Source: Isochrysis galbana
Taxonomy: Eukaryota > Haptophyta > Isochrysidales > Isochrysidaceae
Assembly: GCA_018136815.1 (NCBI GenBank)
Contig: CM030932.1
Coordinates: 5,308,407-5,372,406 of the forward strand
Length of the DNA: 64,000 bases
Reading direction: 5' to 3'
Below are positions 21,513-32,458 of the stretch, piece by piece. The stretch's first letter is position 1. Each line of letters starts with the position of its first letter. Both the position numbers and the translations under genes were made by a program. The notes under the pieces were generated by a model. The model did no database searches, was not told the DNA's origin, and saw only the letters and a program-made list of their open reading frames with translations.

Positions 21513-22136
21513 ATGGGCTCCAAGCTCCGTGGCTTCCTCAGCGAGGCCATGGGCCAGCAGCAGCAGCCACCCAGGGAGTATGCCGGCTCGAGTGCGCTTG
21601 ACCAGTTTCGTGTCACAGTGCAGGCGGCAGTCGCCAGCCACACTGGCGGCGGTGCAGGCTCATCGGTGCGCAACCAGGTGGCCAATCGACTAGGAGCTGC
21701 GGCAGGCATGCCCGGCGCCGACTCCATGTGCCCTAACCTCACCTTCCGCCAGCGGCTGTACGGCTGCCTCGGCTGCCTTGTTGGTGGCATCCTGCTTAGT
21801 TTTATGGGCACGCTGCTGTGGTGGACCGGGCACGTAGCCGGCTTCGCCGTCCTCTACACGATAGGCAACATCGTTTCCATCTGCGGCACCGGCTTCCTCA
21901 TCGGGCCAAAAAGACAGGTGCGTAACATGTGCAAAGGCAGCCGTCAGTACGCTACGCTGATCTACTTTACTATGATGTTCCTCACGCTGATCGCGGCCTT
22001 TCTCGCGTGGAATCCGCTTTCGATTCTTCTATTCTGCGTCCTTCAGTGGTGTGCTATGATTTGGTACGTGGCGTCATACGTTCCGTACGGACAGAAGATG
22101 ATCACTAAGTGCTTGGGGTCGCTCGTGAGCTTCTGA
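21513..22136 (+). CDS. SFT2-family Golgi vesicle transport membrane protein
   Basis: A 207-residue four-helix membrane protein of the Got1/SFT2 family, which acts in retrograde endosome-to-Golgi vesicle fusion. A soluble Gln/Ala-rich N-terminus (1-78) precedes four hydrophobic segments at about 82-104, 108-130, 146-166 and 168-190. Family hallmarks are LYTIGNIVSICGTGFLIGPKRQ between helices 2 and 3 and the C-terminal WYVASYVPYGQKM. The ATG at 21513 fits the family length, although the frame remains open upstream into Arg-rich low-complexity sequence. No intron is seen. Confidence 0.88.
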   Translation: MGSKLRGFLSEAMGQQQQPPREYAGSSALDQFRVTVQAAVASHTGGGAGSSVRNQVANRLGAAAGMPGADSMCPNLTFRQRLYGCLGCLVGGILLSFMGTLLWWTGHVAGFAVLYTIGNIVSICGTGFLIGPKRQVRNMCKGSRQYATLIYFTMMFLTLIAAFLAWNPLSILLFCVLQWCAMIWYVASYVPYGQKMITKCLGSLVSF

Positions 22137-23244
22137 TTTACTGTGATGTCGACACCATGCAAAGGGTGGTGAATACACACGGCTTGCACGGTGGTCTCGG
22201 CTTTCAGCAGCCGGGGCCCGCGTCTGCTCTCTGCACAGCAATCGCTTTTCGGGTGCAGATCATGACACGCGTTGCGGGCGTGAACAGTAAACTAAGTGGA
22301 AGAGGGCGACTTTGAACGTGGCTCTCACACGCGCTGAACAACAATGGATATGCACCGTCGGGAAATCGCATAGACTCGTCTGTGTACGCCACCGAGGTTA
22401 TGTTCTGCGCTGCGCTAAGGCCAGTGCGCGAAGGTGCTGAAGCACACCTGCATACTCGCTTTGCAAGGGTTGCAGCAGAAAATGGGCGTGCGGACCTTGT
22501 GAGAAGAGGGAGCGGGTGCTATTTAATGTTGAAGTTGGAAGATGGTCCAGCTTGACAGCTAGCTTGCCGCCGCTCAGATCCCTCCACATGGCGTAAGTGT
22601 AGTCTGAACGGATCTGAATCTGTTGACTAGATCTCAGCGAACCGCAGTTTGCAGAGGGGAGAGGGTTGCCACAGAACACATCCATGATTAGCGCCGGTGG
22701 CAGTTGTGCTTCGCGCGCTCCGGCCGAAGCAAATGTGCTTGGAACAGCTAGGTACTGGATTGAGCGTAGAGCCACAACCAATGGTACTCCGGCACACGAG
22801 GCACGAAATTCGGTTTTAGGGCTCTCGTTGGAATAGCCGGGTTCAGCATCACAAAGGCGGGTGCCCCTAGGGTTCCCACCCGCAACCACGCCCAGAGTTC
22901 CCTCACGGGAAGAGTGAACGCCTCCCGGCGGCATCGAGTTTCGTGCGCGGCCCGTTTGGGCGGTTTTTGGCGCCCTAGGGCATAGGTCCGGATGGTGATC
23001 GGCTTGGCACAAGTGGCAAGATACCCGTGGCATGTGGCATCGTTGATCGTTGGATCGTGTTGTATCCAGGCTCTTTGGCAAGAATGTTTCGGCCTGAATA
23101 CGAGCATTCTTCGTTATCTACCGTCTTCTAGGTTCGTCGTGGTCGCTCCAGGCGAGTTGATTCAGATTCTCCCTGGGCTCAAATTCGGGTTCACCGATTT
23201 TCGTCTCGAAAATCGAAGGAGTTGAGTTTTATTTTTACCTGGAA
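22137..23244. other. Gene-free stretch with possible retroelement relic
   Basis: A minus-strand frame (22398-23081) holds CHLCQADHHPDLCP, a zinc-knuckle-like arrangement seen in retroelement gag/ORF1 proteins. Next to it, 23155-23225 reversed matches the relic family at 3280-3360 and 48140-48215. The remaining sequence shows nothing I recognise. Confidence 0.35.
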
Positions 23245-23246
23245 TT

Positions 23247-23665
23247 AACTTGTTGAGGGTGGAACCAACTTGTTCACGACTTGTTCAGGCGGGAACCAAC
23301 TTGTTCGGTGAGTGGAGCTAACTTGTTCGGTGGTTAAAACCAACTTGTTCGATGAGAGATCAACATGTTGAGAGGTCAACATGTTGAGAGGTCAACATGT
23401 TGAGAGGTCAACTTGTTGAGGGGTCAACATGTTGAGAGGTCAACATGTTGAGAGGTCAACATGTTGAGAGGTCAACATGTTGAGAGGTCAACATGTTGAG
23501 AGGTCAACATGTTGAGAGGTCAACTTGTTGAGGGGTCAACATGTTGAGAGGTCGACATGTTGAGAGGTCAACATGTTGAGAGGTCAACTTGTTGAGAGGT
23601 GAACATGTTGAAAGGTCAACATGTTGAGAGGTCAACTTGTTGAGATGTGAACTTGTTCAGGTTGT
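23247..23665. repeat. 16-bp minisatellite built on the palindrome CAACATGTTG
   Basis: About 19 near-perfect 16-bp units (AGGTCAACATGTTGAG) run from 23361 to 23660. A few diverged AACTTGTTC units precede them. Each unit centres on the 10-bp palindrome CAACATGTTG or its CAACTTGTTG variant. The array has a stop-free phase only in short stretches and is not coding. Confidence 0.95.
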
Positions 23666-24027
23666 CTGGTAGCTTGTTGTTCGGCACGTGTAGCGCCTGT
23701 TGGTGACCTGCAGCCCCCTGAGTACCCCAAGCCCCGAGTCTTCCGAGTCATCCTTTCGAGTCTACGAGTCCCTACGAGTCCCAAGTAAGCGGTATCTGCT
23801 CGCCGCGCCCTATTCTACGTCCTCCGTCCCTCCGATTCGCGTTCCGTGCCACTCTCCCGTCCGTTTCTCATGCCCGTCATTTGCCCTCCCCGTTCTCCCG
23901 ATGAGCCCGTTCCGGGCTCCCCGGATGAGCTGAGCGCCGCGCTAGCCGCCGGTGCGCCATCGCGGCTCGTTTCCCAAGAGGAAACGAGCTTCGCTCCGAC
24001 AGATCGTTGGCGTGTATGAGTCGTTGT

Positions 24028-24874
24028 CGCATTCGCGAATCGACACTCGTTAGGCTTCGCTCTTCTCTTCGTCGTTCGGTATTTATCGTTATAATTCTCT
24101 CGTTCTCGTTCTCGGTCAAAAGCTTCGCTTGGATGCATGGGATCGTGGGTTGTGGAGCGCCCTCTCTCTTCCTCTCGAAAGAGAAGGGAAGTTTCCCCAC
24201 CTTTCTTCCTCCCAGGCGCCTCGCAGATAGGTTTAATTTGCTATCTCCCCTGCGGTTCTTTATCTGCTTCTCGGGGCAATCAGGTTTAATTTGCGACCTC
24301 TTCGTATCTCCCCCTTAGGCACATCGCACTCCTTTCGTCTTATTCGGTAGGTCTCTTGGAATCCTGCGTAGCAAGATTGCCCCTCGATTCCGTTATGGTG
24401 CGATTCCCGTTCCAGACAAGATCGCCGACAGATCGCCCTTTGATCGTCGTCCGTTGTTGTCTGATCGGAGTGTTTGGGTTTGATTTCAGTCGAGTTATGT
24501 GAGAAAGTCGTGGGGCGAGAGTCGGGGTGTTTTCCTGGGTGTCGTTGTCCGTCGTCCTGTCGTCAGTCGTCATCCGTCGTCGCTCTCGCTCTCGTCGCTC
24601 TCGCTCTCGTAACACTCGTACCCAACAAACTCGCCTCGCCTCGCCAGCCCCTGCCTTCACAGCCCTCCTCTCACTCGCCCTCGCCTCTCGCTACTCGGTC
24701 GATGTCGCTCTCGCCGCCGTCCTCGCCCTCGCTCAAGCCCGCCTGCCCGCCTTCCTCTGCTGACGGGCTTCAGCCCGTCATCGTCTCCGAAGCCGTCTCC
24801 TCAGCCGCGCCTGCCGCCGGCTTGCCACCTTCCTCATTGCCCTCAGGCCCTATGGGCCATCCCAATTCGTCAGT
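24028..24874 (+). mobile_element. R2 repeat, long copy
   Basis: Near-identical to 14880-15735, including start TCGCATTCGCGAATCG, the CGCTCTCGTCGCTCTCGCTC tract and the end GGCCATCCCAATTCGTCA. The Ser/Pro frame starting at 24702 (MSLSPPSSPSLKPACPPSSA) is open but leaves the repeat at 24881 without an acidic tail. High identity implies recent transposition. Confidence 0.75.
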
Positions 24875-24989
24875 CGTATGAGGGCCGAGGCAACACGGAT
24901 GCAAACTTCGGGCCGCCTGGGCTTTTGTGGTTTAGCTTTGGCAGTGGTAGCCTTGGGAGAGAGGCTGCTGTCGCCGGTACAGAGGTGGG

Positions 24990-25125
24990 CGCCGGGCTTC
25001 GCGACAGATGAGTGCTCTGAGCTCCATATATTACGTCAAATGGACGTTTCATATATGTTGTAAACACACCCCTTCGTCGAGGCAACTGCGACGTGCAGCA
25101 CCTCCCAAGGTGCTTCGCCGCTTAA
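24990..25125 (+). repeat. Copy of the 3700-3845 repeat
   Basis: Shares GAGTGCTCTGAGCTCCATAT, GTTTCATAT and CAGCACCTCCCAAGG with 3700-3845 in the same orientation. It is probably part of a LINE 3' end. Confidence 0.6.
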
Positions 25126-25584
25126 AAAGGACAAATCACTGTGTTTGACCGTCCTAGGAGTACCTTATTCCCATTTGCAATTACTTTTATGGCGGGTTGC
25201 GGCGAGGGGCGAGGCGGGGGGGGGGCTTTATGGTCGTGTAATATTGAATAGTTCATGAGGAAATGACCACTTGTGTGTACTTATGTTTACAAAATCTTTC
25301 CTGGTGAAGAAGAGAGCCCTATTCACGGGCACAGGATGGATCATGGGATGAACTATTGTAGACTCTCTGGTGCTTTCGCTCGCTCTCGTGAACTCCGAAC
25401 AATGAATAGGTTTTGGGTTCTAGTTTTGGGTAGAGTACATGTTTGTTTGATTCAGCGGGGTTTGAGGGTGCAAGTAGTTCCGCCTGAGAGAGGGAGAGAG
25501 AGTCGAAAGGTTCCTCCCCCAGCAGAGAGTGAGTGGATCCTCTCGTGAGAAGAGCGGAGGAGGGCTGAGACGTTTGCCCCGCCC

Positions 25585-25789
25585 CTCCCTCTCCCTCCCT
25601 CTCTCTCTCTCTCTCCCCCTCCCTCTCTCTGTCTGCTCTCTCTGCTCTCTCTCTCTCTCTCTCTGCTCTCTCTCTCCCTCTCTCTCTCTNNNNNNNNNNN
25701 NNNNNNNNNNNNNNNNNNNNNNNNNNNNNNNNNNNNNNNNNNNNNNNNNNNNNNNNNNNNNNNNNNNNNNNNNNNNNNNNNNNNNNNNN
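25585..25789. other. CT-rich tract and assembly gap (100 N at 25690-25789)
   Basis: A TCTC-rich tract (about 25585-25689) runs into exactly 100 Ns. The gap removes the 5' part of the lipin gene that resumes at 25790. Confidence 0.97.
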
Positions 25790-26937
25790 CTCCTATCTCC
25801 AACGGCTAAACTCGTCATCTCAGACGTCGACGGCACCATCACAAAGTCCGATGTACTCGGCCAAATGCTGCCGCGTGTCGGTGTCGATTGGTCTCACCTC
25901 GGTGTCACCGCTCTCCATCAGGTATAGTCTAGCTTCTCTATTCGAAGCGTATCAGCCATGTCAACTACCGCACCCTCGCCGCCACAGCGCCTGCTTGCCG
26001 AGGGCTCGCCCGCGACTGCTGTAAGCGAGTCTAATTTGACATTCCCGAAGCTCATTGCTCGTTTTCACGTACCGGCCCCACATTTTGTCCTTGCTCCCCC
26101 TCCCGAGTCACGTAGCTCAGCCTGTTGCACGCACCCGCCCCATGCATAGAGCATCGCGGCCAACGGCTACCAAATGATATATCTAACGGCTCGCGGAATT
26201 GGCATGGCAACCACAACCAAAGAGTATCTGAAGAGTATTCGTCAGGGTGACGACATGCTCGCGCTGCCCGATGCCCCCGTGTTACTCTCGCCCACACGTC
26301 TGATCGAGTCGCTCACACGGGAGGTGATCCGCCGCAACCCTGAGGAATTCAAGATCGAGTGCCTGAGTAATATTCGCTCTTTGTGGCCCGAGGTGCGCCG
26401 ACCGCCTTTTATTTTATCTAGTTAGCACCGAGCCCGTTTCATCGTCGTCGCTCGCAGACCAACGAGCCACGCTGTCGTGCCGCCTGAGAGACGCTCGCCG
26501 TATAGGCACTGCCCAGTCGCAATATGCCCCCTTCCGAGATGGCCATTAGAGCCCGCGCCTAACCATCCCTTCCCACTGAACTCAATTTTGTTTAGTCACA
26601 CAATCCCTTCTACGCTGGTTTTGGCAACAACTCGAATGACGAGATGGCCTATGTGGCCGCCGGGGTACCACCATCTCGCATCTTTGTCATCAACCCTGCG
26701 GGTGAGATCCGACAAGGAGGCGGCACGTATTGCTGGGCTAGCTACCCACGCTTGCTCGAGCTCGCCCACGAGGTGTTCCCGCCACTCGACGAGTCGTCTA
26801 GTAGCACTGGCCCAAGTGGTAGCACGAGGGACGAGCCTGTCGGAGACGAGTTCAAGTCGTCCAACTTTTGGCGGAGGCCGCTTCCATCATTGGAGCCTCC
26901 TCCAACACCTGCGAACAGACAACCCCAAGAAGTCTGA
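25790..26937 (+). CDS. Lipin / phosphatidate phosphatase, catalytic C-terminus (5'-partial)
   Basis: Mg-dependent phosphatidate phosphatase (Pah1/lipin) that makes diacylglycerol for membrane and storage lipids. Exons visible: 25790-25921, 26150-26392 and 26596-26937. Introns are 228 and 203 bp, both GT-AG and phase 0. The spliced 238 residues begin at [20 protein letters not shown], holding the catalytic DxDxT (DVDGT). They continue through DWSHLGV, the [12 protein letters not shown] block, FKIECLSNI and [13 protein letters not shown], all standard for the lipin LNS2 domain. After VINPAGEI the tail is short and Ser/Pro-rich. The N-lipin domain is missing because of the gap; nothing in 25290-25689 resembles it. 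Confidence 0.92.
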
Positions 26938-28240
26938 GAGAATTTCGAAAGAAATGGATGATTGTGCAGGACCACCAGGTCCCTTGCGACCGTCATTCAT
27001 GCCACCTTGGCATGCTCATTGCGGGACGAGTCGACATCTACGGCGAGCAACATCCGGCTTCACCGATGGATGATGCAGATCATCTAAAGCAACAATTGGA
27101 CGTCAGTAAGAGGATGTCACGAGCTAATTCTTCCGGATCCTTCTCGCCTCCGCACACGTGTGGAATCCGATGAGATGCACACGTCGACATGAGCCACGAC
27201 CTCTGCGGGGCGAGTTGAGTCTCGGTCACAAGACATGGCTACAAGTGTCAAGGCGCAAGCTCCAAGCGCGTTGCGTGTCCCTCATCGCAAATTGACCAAT
27301 GTTCACCTTCTTATACGTAGAGGAGAGGCTGCGAGTGGTCCCGTGCGTTCGACGCACGAAAGCCTTCAAATTGATGGCAGTAATCTGATTTTTCTGATTC
27401 TAGGCTTCTCATAGGTGATGTGTGCCGTTTGCAAGCTCTTGATTCATCTGATGAACCACCAAAGCTGAGGTGGTGTGGGGAAAGTGTTTTGGTGTTGGGC
27501 GGGTGACGATGAGATGGTAAGTGGAAGTGGGCATGTGGATGTTTGGGGAGTGGAAGTGGGCATGTGGGACGTGGGTGTTATATGGTGTAGATCTCGTGGG
27601 ATGTTGGCTTCCGCGTCATGGTGTCTGTTGATTGATGTTTGTATGTGCGATTGGTGCCAAAATGGTGTGCCTTTTTTGTTGCTCGGCGCAGGCGCCAGGG
27701 TCGGTGACGATGACAGGTTTTCTCTAGTCTCTAGGGGTAGGCAAATACTTTTAAAACTTAAAGCACATCATTTCCATTTCTTTGCCAGCTTGGAGCTTGG
27801 CCGCAAATACTTTGCTATGTAGGAAGCCAATGGGGGCCTCGCGCCCCCCTCTCTCCATCGCAGCTACCCCTTGGGTGGGCCTGCACAACCATCCTTAGCC
27901 TTTGCCTTTTGGCAGGGGCTGAGCACTCAACACATCAAGCCAAACACTCGCCGGGCGCGCGCCGCGCGTTGCACGCGCTTGCACGCATTCGCTTGCACAG
28001 GCCCTTGATCGGATCGGTACTGGCCCCCCAACACCACCACTAAGCCACAGACCACCAGAGAGACGCCAAGAGTGCACCCAGGGCAGCGAGGCGAGCGAGG
28101 GAGAGGGGAGAGGCAGGAGAGGTCAGGGGCATTGCCTTAGCCCCCACTGCCCCCTTGAGCTGCCACAACTGGCCCTTTGGGCTTTGGGGGGGCCCGAGGG
28201 ACGAGGGACCCCCAGCCCCCAGAGGTAGGGCGGTCAAACA
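26938..28240. other. Gene-free stretch
   Basis: The region holds GT-rich low-complexity sequence (27470-27600). From 27860 to 27990 there is a block (CCATCGCAGCTACCCC...GGTGGGCCTGCACAACC) shared with 55500-55590 and, reversed, with 33340-33420 and 57050-57110. That block belongs to the hairpin-headed retroelements. Confidence 0.4.
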
Positions 28241-28289
28241 GTCAAACAAGGTTTTTTATCGTGGGTAAAAAGTGACCATCACACGTCTC

Positions 28290-28760
28290 ACGGTTGAGGC
28301 AGAGCGGGCAAGAGCAGGAGGCCCGCTTCTGCAGGTGGAGGGGCCTTGGGCCCCTTTGGCGGGCCCGGCGCGGGACGCGTCGACGCAGATTCTGCACTTG
28401 ACGGATCGAGCATGACCACTGGCTTGATATGCGAGGAGACGGAAGGGAACGATCGGCGGGAGGCGCGGCGGAAATGGCTGGGAGTGGTGGAATGGCGGCC
28501 TTGACCACCTCCTCAGCAGAGGAAGGCGGGAGGACGGGCTTGGGCGAGCGCGAGCGCGAGGACGGAGCGGAAATGGCTGGGCGATTGGTGGTGATAGATA
28601 GGCTCAGGCTAAGGCTGAGGAGAGGTTTGGTACTGAAGGGGTGTTGAGAACGAGGGACGAGAACGGGAACGAGAACGAAAAACGACAGACGACAGACGAC
28701 AGAACGGATAGAGTCCGACGGTCTGATGACACGGCACCACACTCACATCAACACTCTCTC
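28290..28760 (-). mobile_element. Retroelement ORF1-like relic
   Basis: The minus-strand frame contains SPKPVLPPSSAEEVVKAAIP... and AAPPADRSLPS. It resembles the R2 frame (SLKPACPPSSADGLQPVIV...) and a copy at 55620-55830. A Cys-containing stretch (SCSCPLCLNRETC) follows. No ATG-to-stop gene is defined. Confidence 0.45.
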
Positions 28761-29880
28761 CACACTTACGTATCTGCTTTATCACGGAACACGGAACGCA
28801 GCACAGAGGCCTGCTGGCGGACCGAACACGGAAGAGAATACCGACAAGAGAGCGACGGGGCGACGGACGATCCGACGGGGCGACAGTTACGCACAGGAAT
28901 GAGGAAGGAATCTTTCGAAAACCCGAATTGATGAAGACCGAAGTAAAACAGCGCCACGATATAATCCAACGGGCAGTGGTAGTCTTGCCCTCTGACTCTG
29001 AGGCATCACTCATGCTAGAGCTCTCCCAGCAGCCTCAAAGGGGCCGAAGGACTGCAGCGCCAGTAGTTGAGCACGCGTCAGGAATTGGGTGGACACGGAG
29101 TACGCCCACGAATGCGAAAAACTACCCCCTGTTCTCCGGATTGGCATGCGCTCATAAATAGCTGTATCTACTCTAGTTGGGGGGCTTATGGCAAAAGCAC
29201 GCCCCCACCCTGCCTTTGCCTCGAAAATAACGGAAGGTGGAATCTCGTAATCTCCAGGAAGGGGGTCAGACCAGGTGCGGTCCTCCGCTCGTGCTGCCAC
29301 CTCGTGGCCGGGAGCTCGAGGCGTAAAGCCGAGGGTGGGGCTCATCGCCGAATGGACATTAGCTCTTTGTTCTCCTCGAGCCGTTTCTCGGCCGCGGAGG
29401 TGGCTATGGGACGGCTCGGAATCTCAGCGGTCTGCGAAGCGGGAGGCACATCGGTCGATATGAATCTGATCTCAAAAGCCGAGATCATCATCGAGACGTG
29501 CATTAGGCAGCGCCAATCAGGAAGATTTGGAAGACTTCCCTCTGATCTCGCAGCACACCTTCACCTCCCCGACCCTCTCCTGCTCCGTGGAGCTGTGTTA
29601 TCTCCGCAGATACCGGTCGCGCATCTCCATCTCCCTCTTCCCCCGCCGCCCCCCCGCCCAAGAGCAATGGAAGCCCCCCCGCCCCCCCCGCCCCCCGCCC
29701 CCCGCCCCCCCCTCGCCCGCCCCCCGCCCGCCCGCCTCCTCGCCCCTCTCTTTTTCTCTTTTTCCTCCCTGCCCCCATTTCCCCCCCGCTTCACCCTCTT
29801 ACCCCATTTTCCCCCCTTACGCGCACCCCGCCTCCTCCCCCCCGCCCCCCCTCTTCCGCTTCCCCCGCCCACCTCACCCA
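28760..29880. other. Gene-free stretch, C-rich 5' flank of the TIR-like gene
   Basis: Nothing recognisable is found in 28760-29640. From 29640 to 29880 the plus strand is extremely C-rich. Because of this, the frame of the next gene stays open upstream without being coding. Confidence 0.4.
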
Positions 29881-31881
29881 ATGAGCGAACCCGACGCGCC
29901 GGGCGTCGATCCGGGCTTCGACCCGCTCCGGCAGAAGGCCACCGCATACCTCATCGCCGTCACCGTCATCGCCTGCCTCCCGCTGCTCGTACAGCTTGTA
30001 TACGCCAGCCTTCTCTGCCTTCGCTCGTTCACTCCCACATCCGGCTACACTGACCTCGACCACCTGCGCGTGCAAAACCCTGACGTGGTGTCACTGGCCA
30101 AGCGCCTCACCGAGGCCAAGGCTGCCGAGGCGCACGTCCGCTCGCGAGTCACCTTTGCCTCGCTTGCACTTGCGTGGGCCTTCCTAACACTCGCATGGGG
30201 ACCACTCATTGTCAGCCTCAGCACAGACATCCCACAGGGCTTCATCTACTCGCTATGGCTCCCTCTTCCACTCTCCGGTTTCATGACTATGATCGGCCCC
30301 ACGCTCATGCTTCTCGCCTTCCGACCGCTCGATGTCGTCGGTATCCGGGGCGCCGGCACTTTCCTCGTACTTATGCAGCTGTACTATGTTCTGGTCGACA
30401 CCCAGCAGCTTATCTCGTGGCACATGGCAGCTGCTGAGGCTGGTGGTTGGGAGACAATTCCCTTCATTCTCTTCCTCTTCCAATTGGCCGGCTGCCTCTT
30501 CGTAGCCCTTGCCTGCGCCATTGGCTTCTTTGTTGCCACGTGCAATCGGTCTTCACGTCGCGCTTTACGACGAATGTGGATTGTGATGCAGGCCTCTTTC
30601 ATCATCGGAGCGTGCGTCTGGCTGCCCCAGATCGCAATCTACACCTCCATCGGAGAGGGTATCCCGCCATACCTCCAGCAGGCAGCATGGTGGTCGTTTT
30701 TTGGTTTTGTTCTCGGGCTGCCTCTCACGTCCTCTGTGCGTGGCCTTATCCACCGATGGCTCGGAGGCATCGGCATGTCCGACCAGATGAGGGGCTTGGC
30801 TGCTGTATCATCGTTGATTGGCCGGTCCAATAGCAGGCGGCCTATCCATGAAGTCTGCGAGGACGCCGTCAAGGATTTCCGCTTTCTCTCATGGTCAGCC
30901 TTGCGGCCCGAGGATCTGCGGTCTTCAGGGGTTGACAGCAGTGCGCTCAAATACCTTGAGGCAGCTGCGCAACCGGCGCAGCTTGGTGCAGTTGATGCCT
31001 TCATCTCACACAGTTGGCAGGATGATGGCTTTGCCAAATACGAGGCGTTGGAAGAGTGGGCGAACGATTTCCGGCGAGTGCACGAGCGCGAGCCGACCAT
31101 TTGGCTGGTGTGCGCGGCCCCCTTTCACATGGCGGGCAGTGCCCTCGGCCCAGTCCCTCCATCCACGCCCTTACTCTCGTTTGAAGTAACCCTTCCCCCC
31201 CCCCCCCCCCGCGTCTCTCAGGATAAGGCGTGCATCCGGCAGACCGAGATTGAACGCAGTTTGGCTGGCCTGCCCGTATTCCTGTATGGTTGTCGTTCCC
31301 TGGTAATTCTGTACGGGCACACATATTCTCAACGCTTATGGTGCATCATGGAGATATTTTGTTTTGTCACCATGGGCGGCTCACCCGAGAACATCAAAGT
31401 GCTAGCGCTCAGGGACAACGGGCTTTCACCTGAGCTCGCGGCTGCTGGGCCTGCGGATTCCAGGCTGCGATCGGCGCGCATGTCGGTTACCTCGTCGTTC
31501 AGGAAGGACTTGAGGCAGTTCAGACTCGACGACGCGCGATGCATGCTCGAGGATGACCGCGACCGTATGCTTGGAGTAATCGAGTCGGCCTTTGGCGACC
31601 ACGTGCACTTCAACACGCTCGTGCATGAGCTATTCACCACCCACCAACGTCGCACCTGTAATCAGATGTCCGATGGTCACGACCCAAGCAGCTCGCCTGA
31701 TTCGGCTCGCAAGATGATCTCGATCTGTGAGCCGGTGGCCTCGGATGTGGTCGCCTCGGACCCACTGAGAAGGGGGCACCGCCTCTCTCGTGCGTGGGTG
31801 TCCGGCGCCATTTCTCGGGGCCAAGGTGTGCAGGGTATGGACACGAGTGATTCTCTTCGCTCTGATGACTCTATTGTATGA
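29881..31881 (+). CDS. Seven-helix membrane protein with cytosolic TIR-like domain
   Basis: Predicted 628 residues in two exons (29881-31107, 31222-31881). Seven hydrophobic segments lie at about 22-48, 91-113, 119-148, 158-179, 192-219, 232-254 and 269-287. A TIR-like fold follows at about 370-500. It has VDAFISHSWQDDG (strand A and following loop), EPTIWL|DKACIRQ (strand B), LPVFLYGCRSLVILYG and YSQRLWCIMEIF with a Glu at the expected acidic position. The 114-bp intron (31108-31221, GT-AG with a C-rich tract before AG) is a multiple of three and stop-free. Its retention would add 38 residues between strands and disrupt the domain. The C-terminus is Ser-rich. The ATG at 29881 follows a C-rich tract. 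Role unknown; sensing or signalling is an inference from the architecture. Confidence 0.8.
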   Translation: MSEPDAPGVDPGFDPLRQKATAYLIAVTVIACLPLLVQLVYASLLCLRSFTPTSGYTDLDHLRVQNPDVVSLAKRLTEAKAAEAHVRSRVTFASLALAWAFLTLAWGPLIVSLSTDIPQGFIYSLWLPLPLSGFMTMIGPTLMLLAFRPLDVVGIRGAGTFLVLMQLYYVLVDTQQLISWHMAAAEAGGWETIPFILFLFQLAGCLFVALACAIGFFVATCNRSSRRALRRMWIVMQASFIIGACVWLPQIAIYTSIGEGIPPYLQQAAWWSFFGFVLGLPLTSSVRGLIHRWLGGIGMSDQMRGLAAVSSLIGRSNSRRPIHEVCEDAVKDFRFLSWSALRPEDLRSSGVDSSALKYLEAAAQPAQLGAVDAFISHSWQDDGFAKYEALEEWANDFRRVHEREPTIWLVCAAPFHMAGSALGPVPPSTPLLSFEVTLPPPPPRVSQDKACIRQTEIERSLAGLPVFLYGCRSLVILYGHTYSQRLWCIMEIFCFVTMGGSPENIKVLALRDNGLSPELAAAGPADSRLRSARMSVTSSFRKDLRQFRLDDARCMLEDDRDRMLGVIESAFGDHVHFNTLVHELFTTHQRRTCNQMSDGHDPSSSPDSARKMISICEPVASDVVASDPLRRGHRLSRAWVSGAISRGQGVQGMDTSDSLRSDDSIV

Positions 31882-32379
31882 CTTCCCTCCACCCTGAGGT
31901 TTGTCGTATCTCTCCACCGTGAGATTTGTCGTATCCCTCGAGCTTTGCCCCACTTACCTATGTGAAGCTCAATGATGCCCGACACCGGTGACCATGGGAT
32001 GATTATTTCTCGGCCTCTCCCAGCCGTTCCTTGCCTGGCGAACTAGCTCAATCGCATGTTCATCTCCTTACTTATTCTTGTGGGACAACTAGGCGAATGC
32101 GTGAGCAATCGAAATGTCGCACGCAACGTGGTGCTCTCCCCTCCCCCGATTTGTTAGTTGCCCCTGTTCCTGAATATATTGTGGATCTCTTGGGACTTCA
32201 CGAAGGGGATAAGCTCTCGTTTTGTTTGCAACTCCCGTGCACGGTGAACTCGTGAATGCGGACGTGTCACACCCCTTGTATCAGCATGGCGAGTACATGT
32301 GAGTTGGTCGTGCGTGCTGAATGGTATGATATGGCTGTACGTAGGTTGGGGCGCTATCCTTGGTCTCGGGCGTGCCGGC
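31882..32379. other. Gene-free stretch
   Basis: 3' flank of the TIR-like gene. A short duplicated motif GA(G/T)(A/G)TTTGTCGTATC occurs at about 31898 and 31921. I see nothing else. Confidence 0.5.
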
Positions 32380-32458
32380 TGAAGGGGTTGACTATGTGTT
32401 CTACCCTCTGCCTAACTTCAAGTTAGGCAGAGGGTAGAACACATAGTCAACCCCTTCA
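32380..32458. repeat. 79-bp near-perfect palindrome (39-bp arms, 1-nt centre)
   Basis: The left arm 32380-32418 (TGAAGGGGTTGACTATGTGT...) is the exact reverse complement of 32420-32458, with a single C at 32419. It could form a cruciform or hairpin. It abuts R3-type sequence on its right side, so it may be a head-to-head junction of two element copies, or a fold-back artefact of sequencing. Confidence 0.95.

Noticed and set aside
23361-23660. CRISPR-like regular repeats
   Set aside because: The units are head-to-tail 16-mers with no unique spacers, in a eukaryotic genome; it is a minisatellite.
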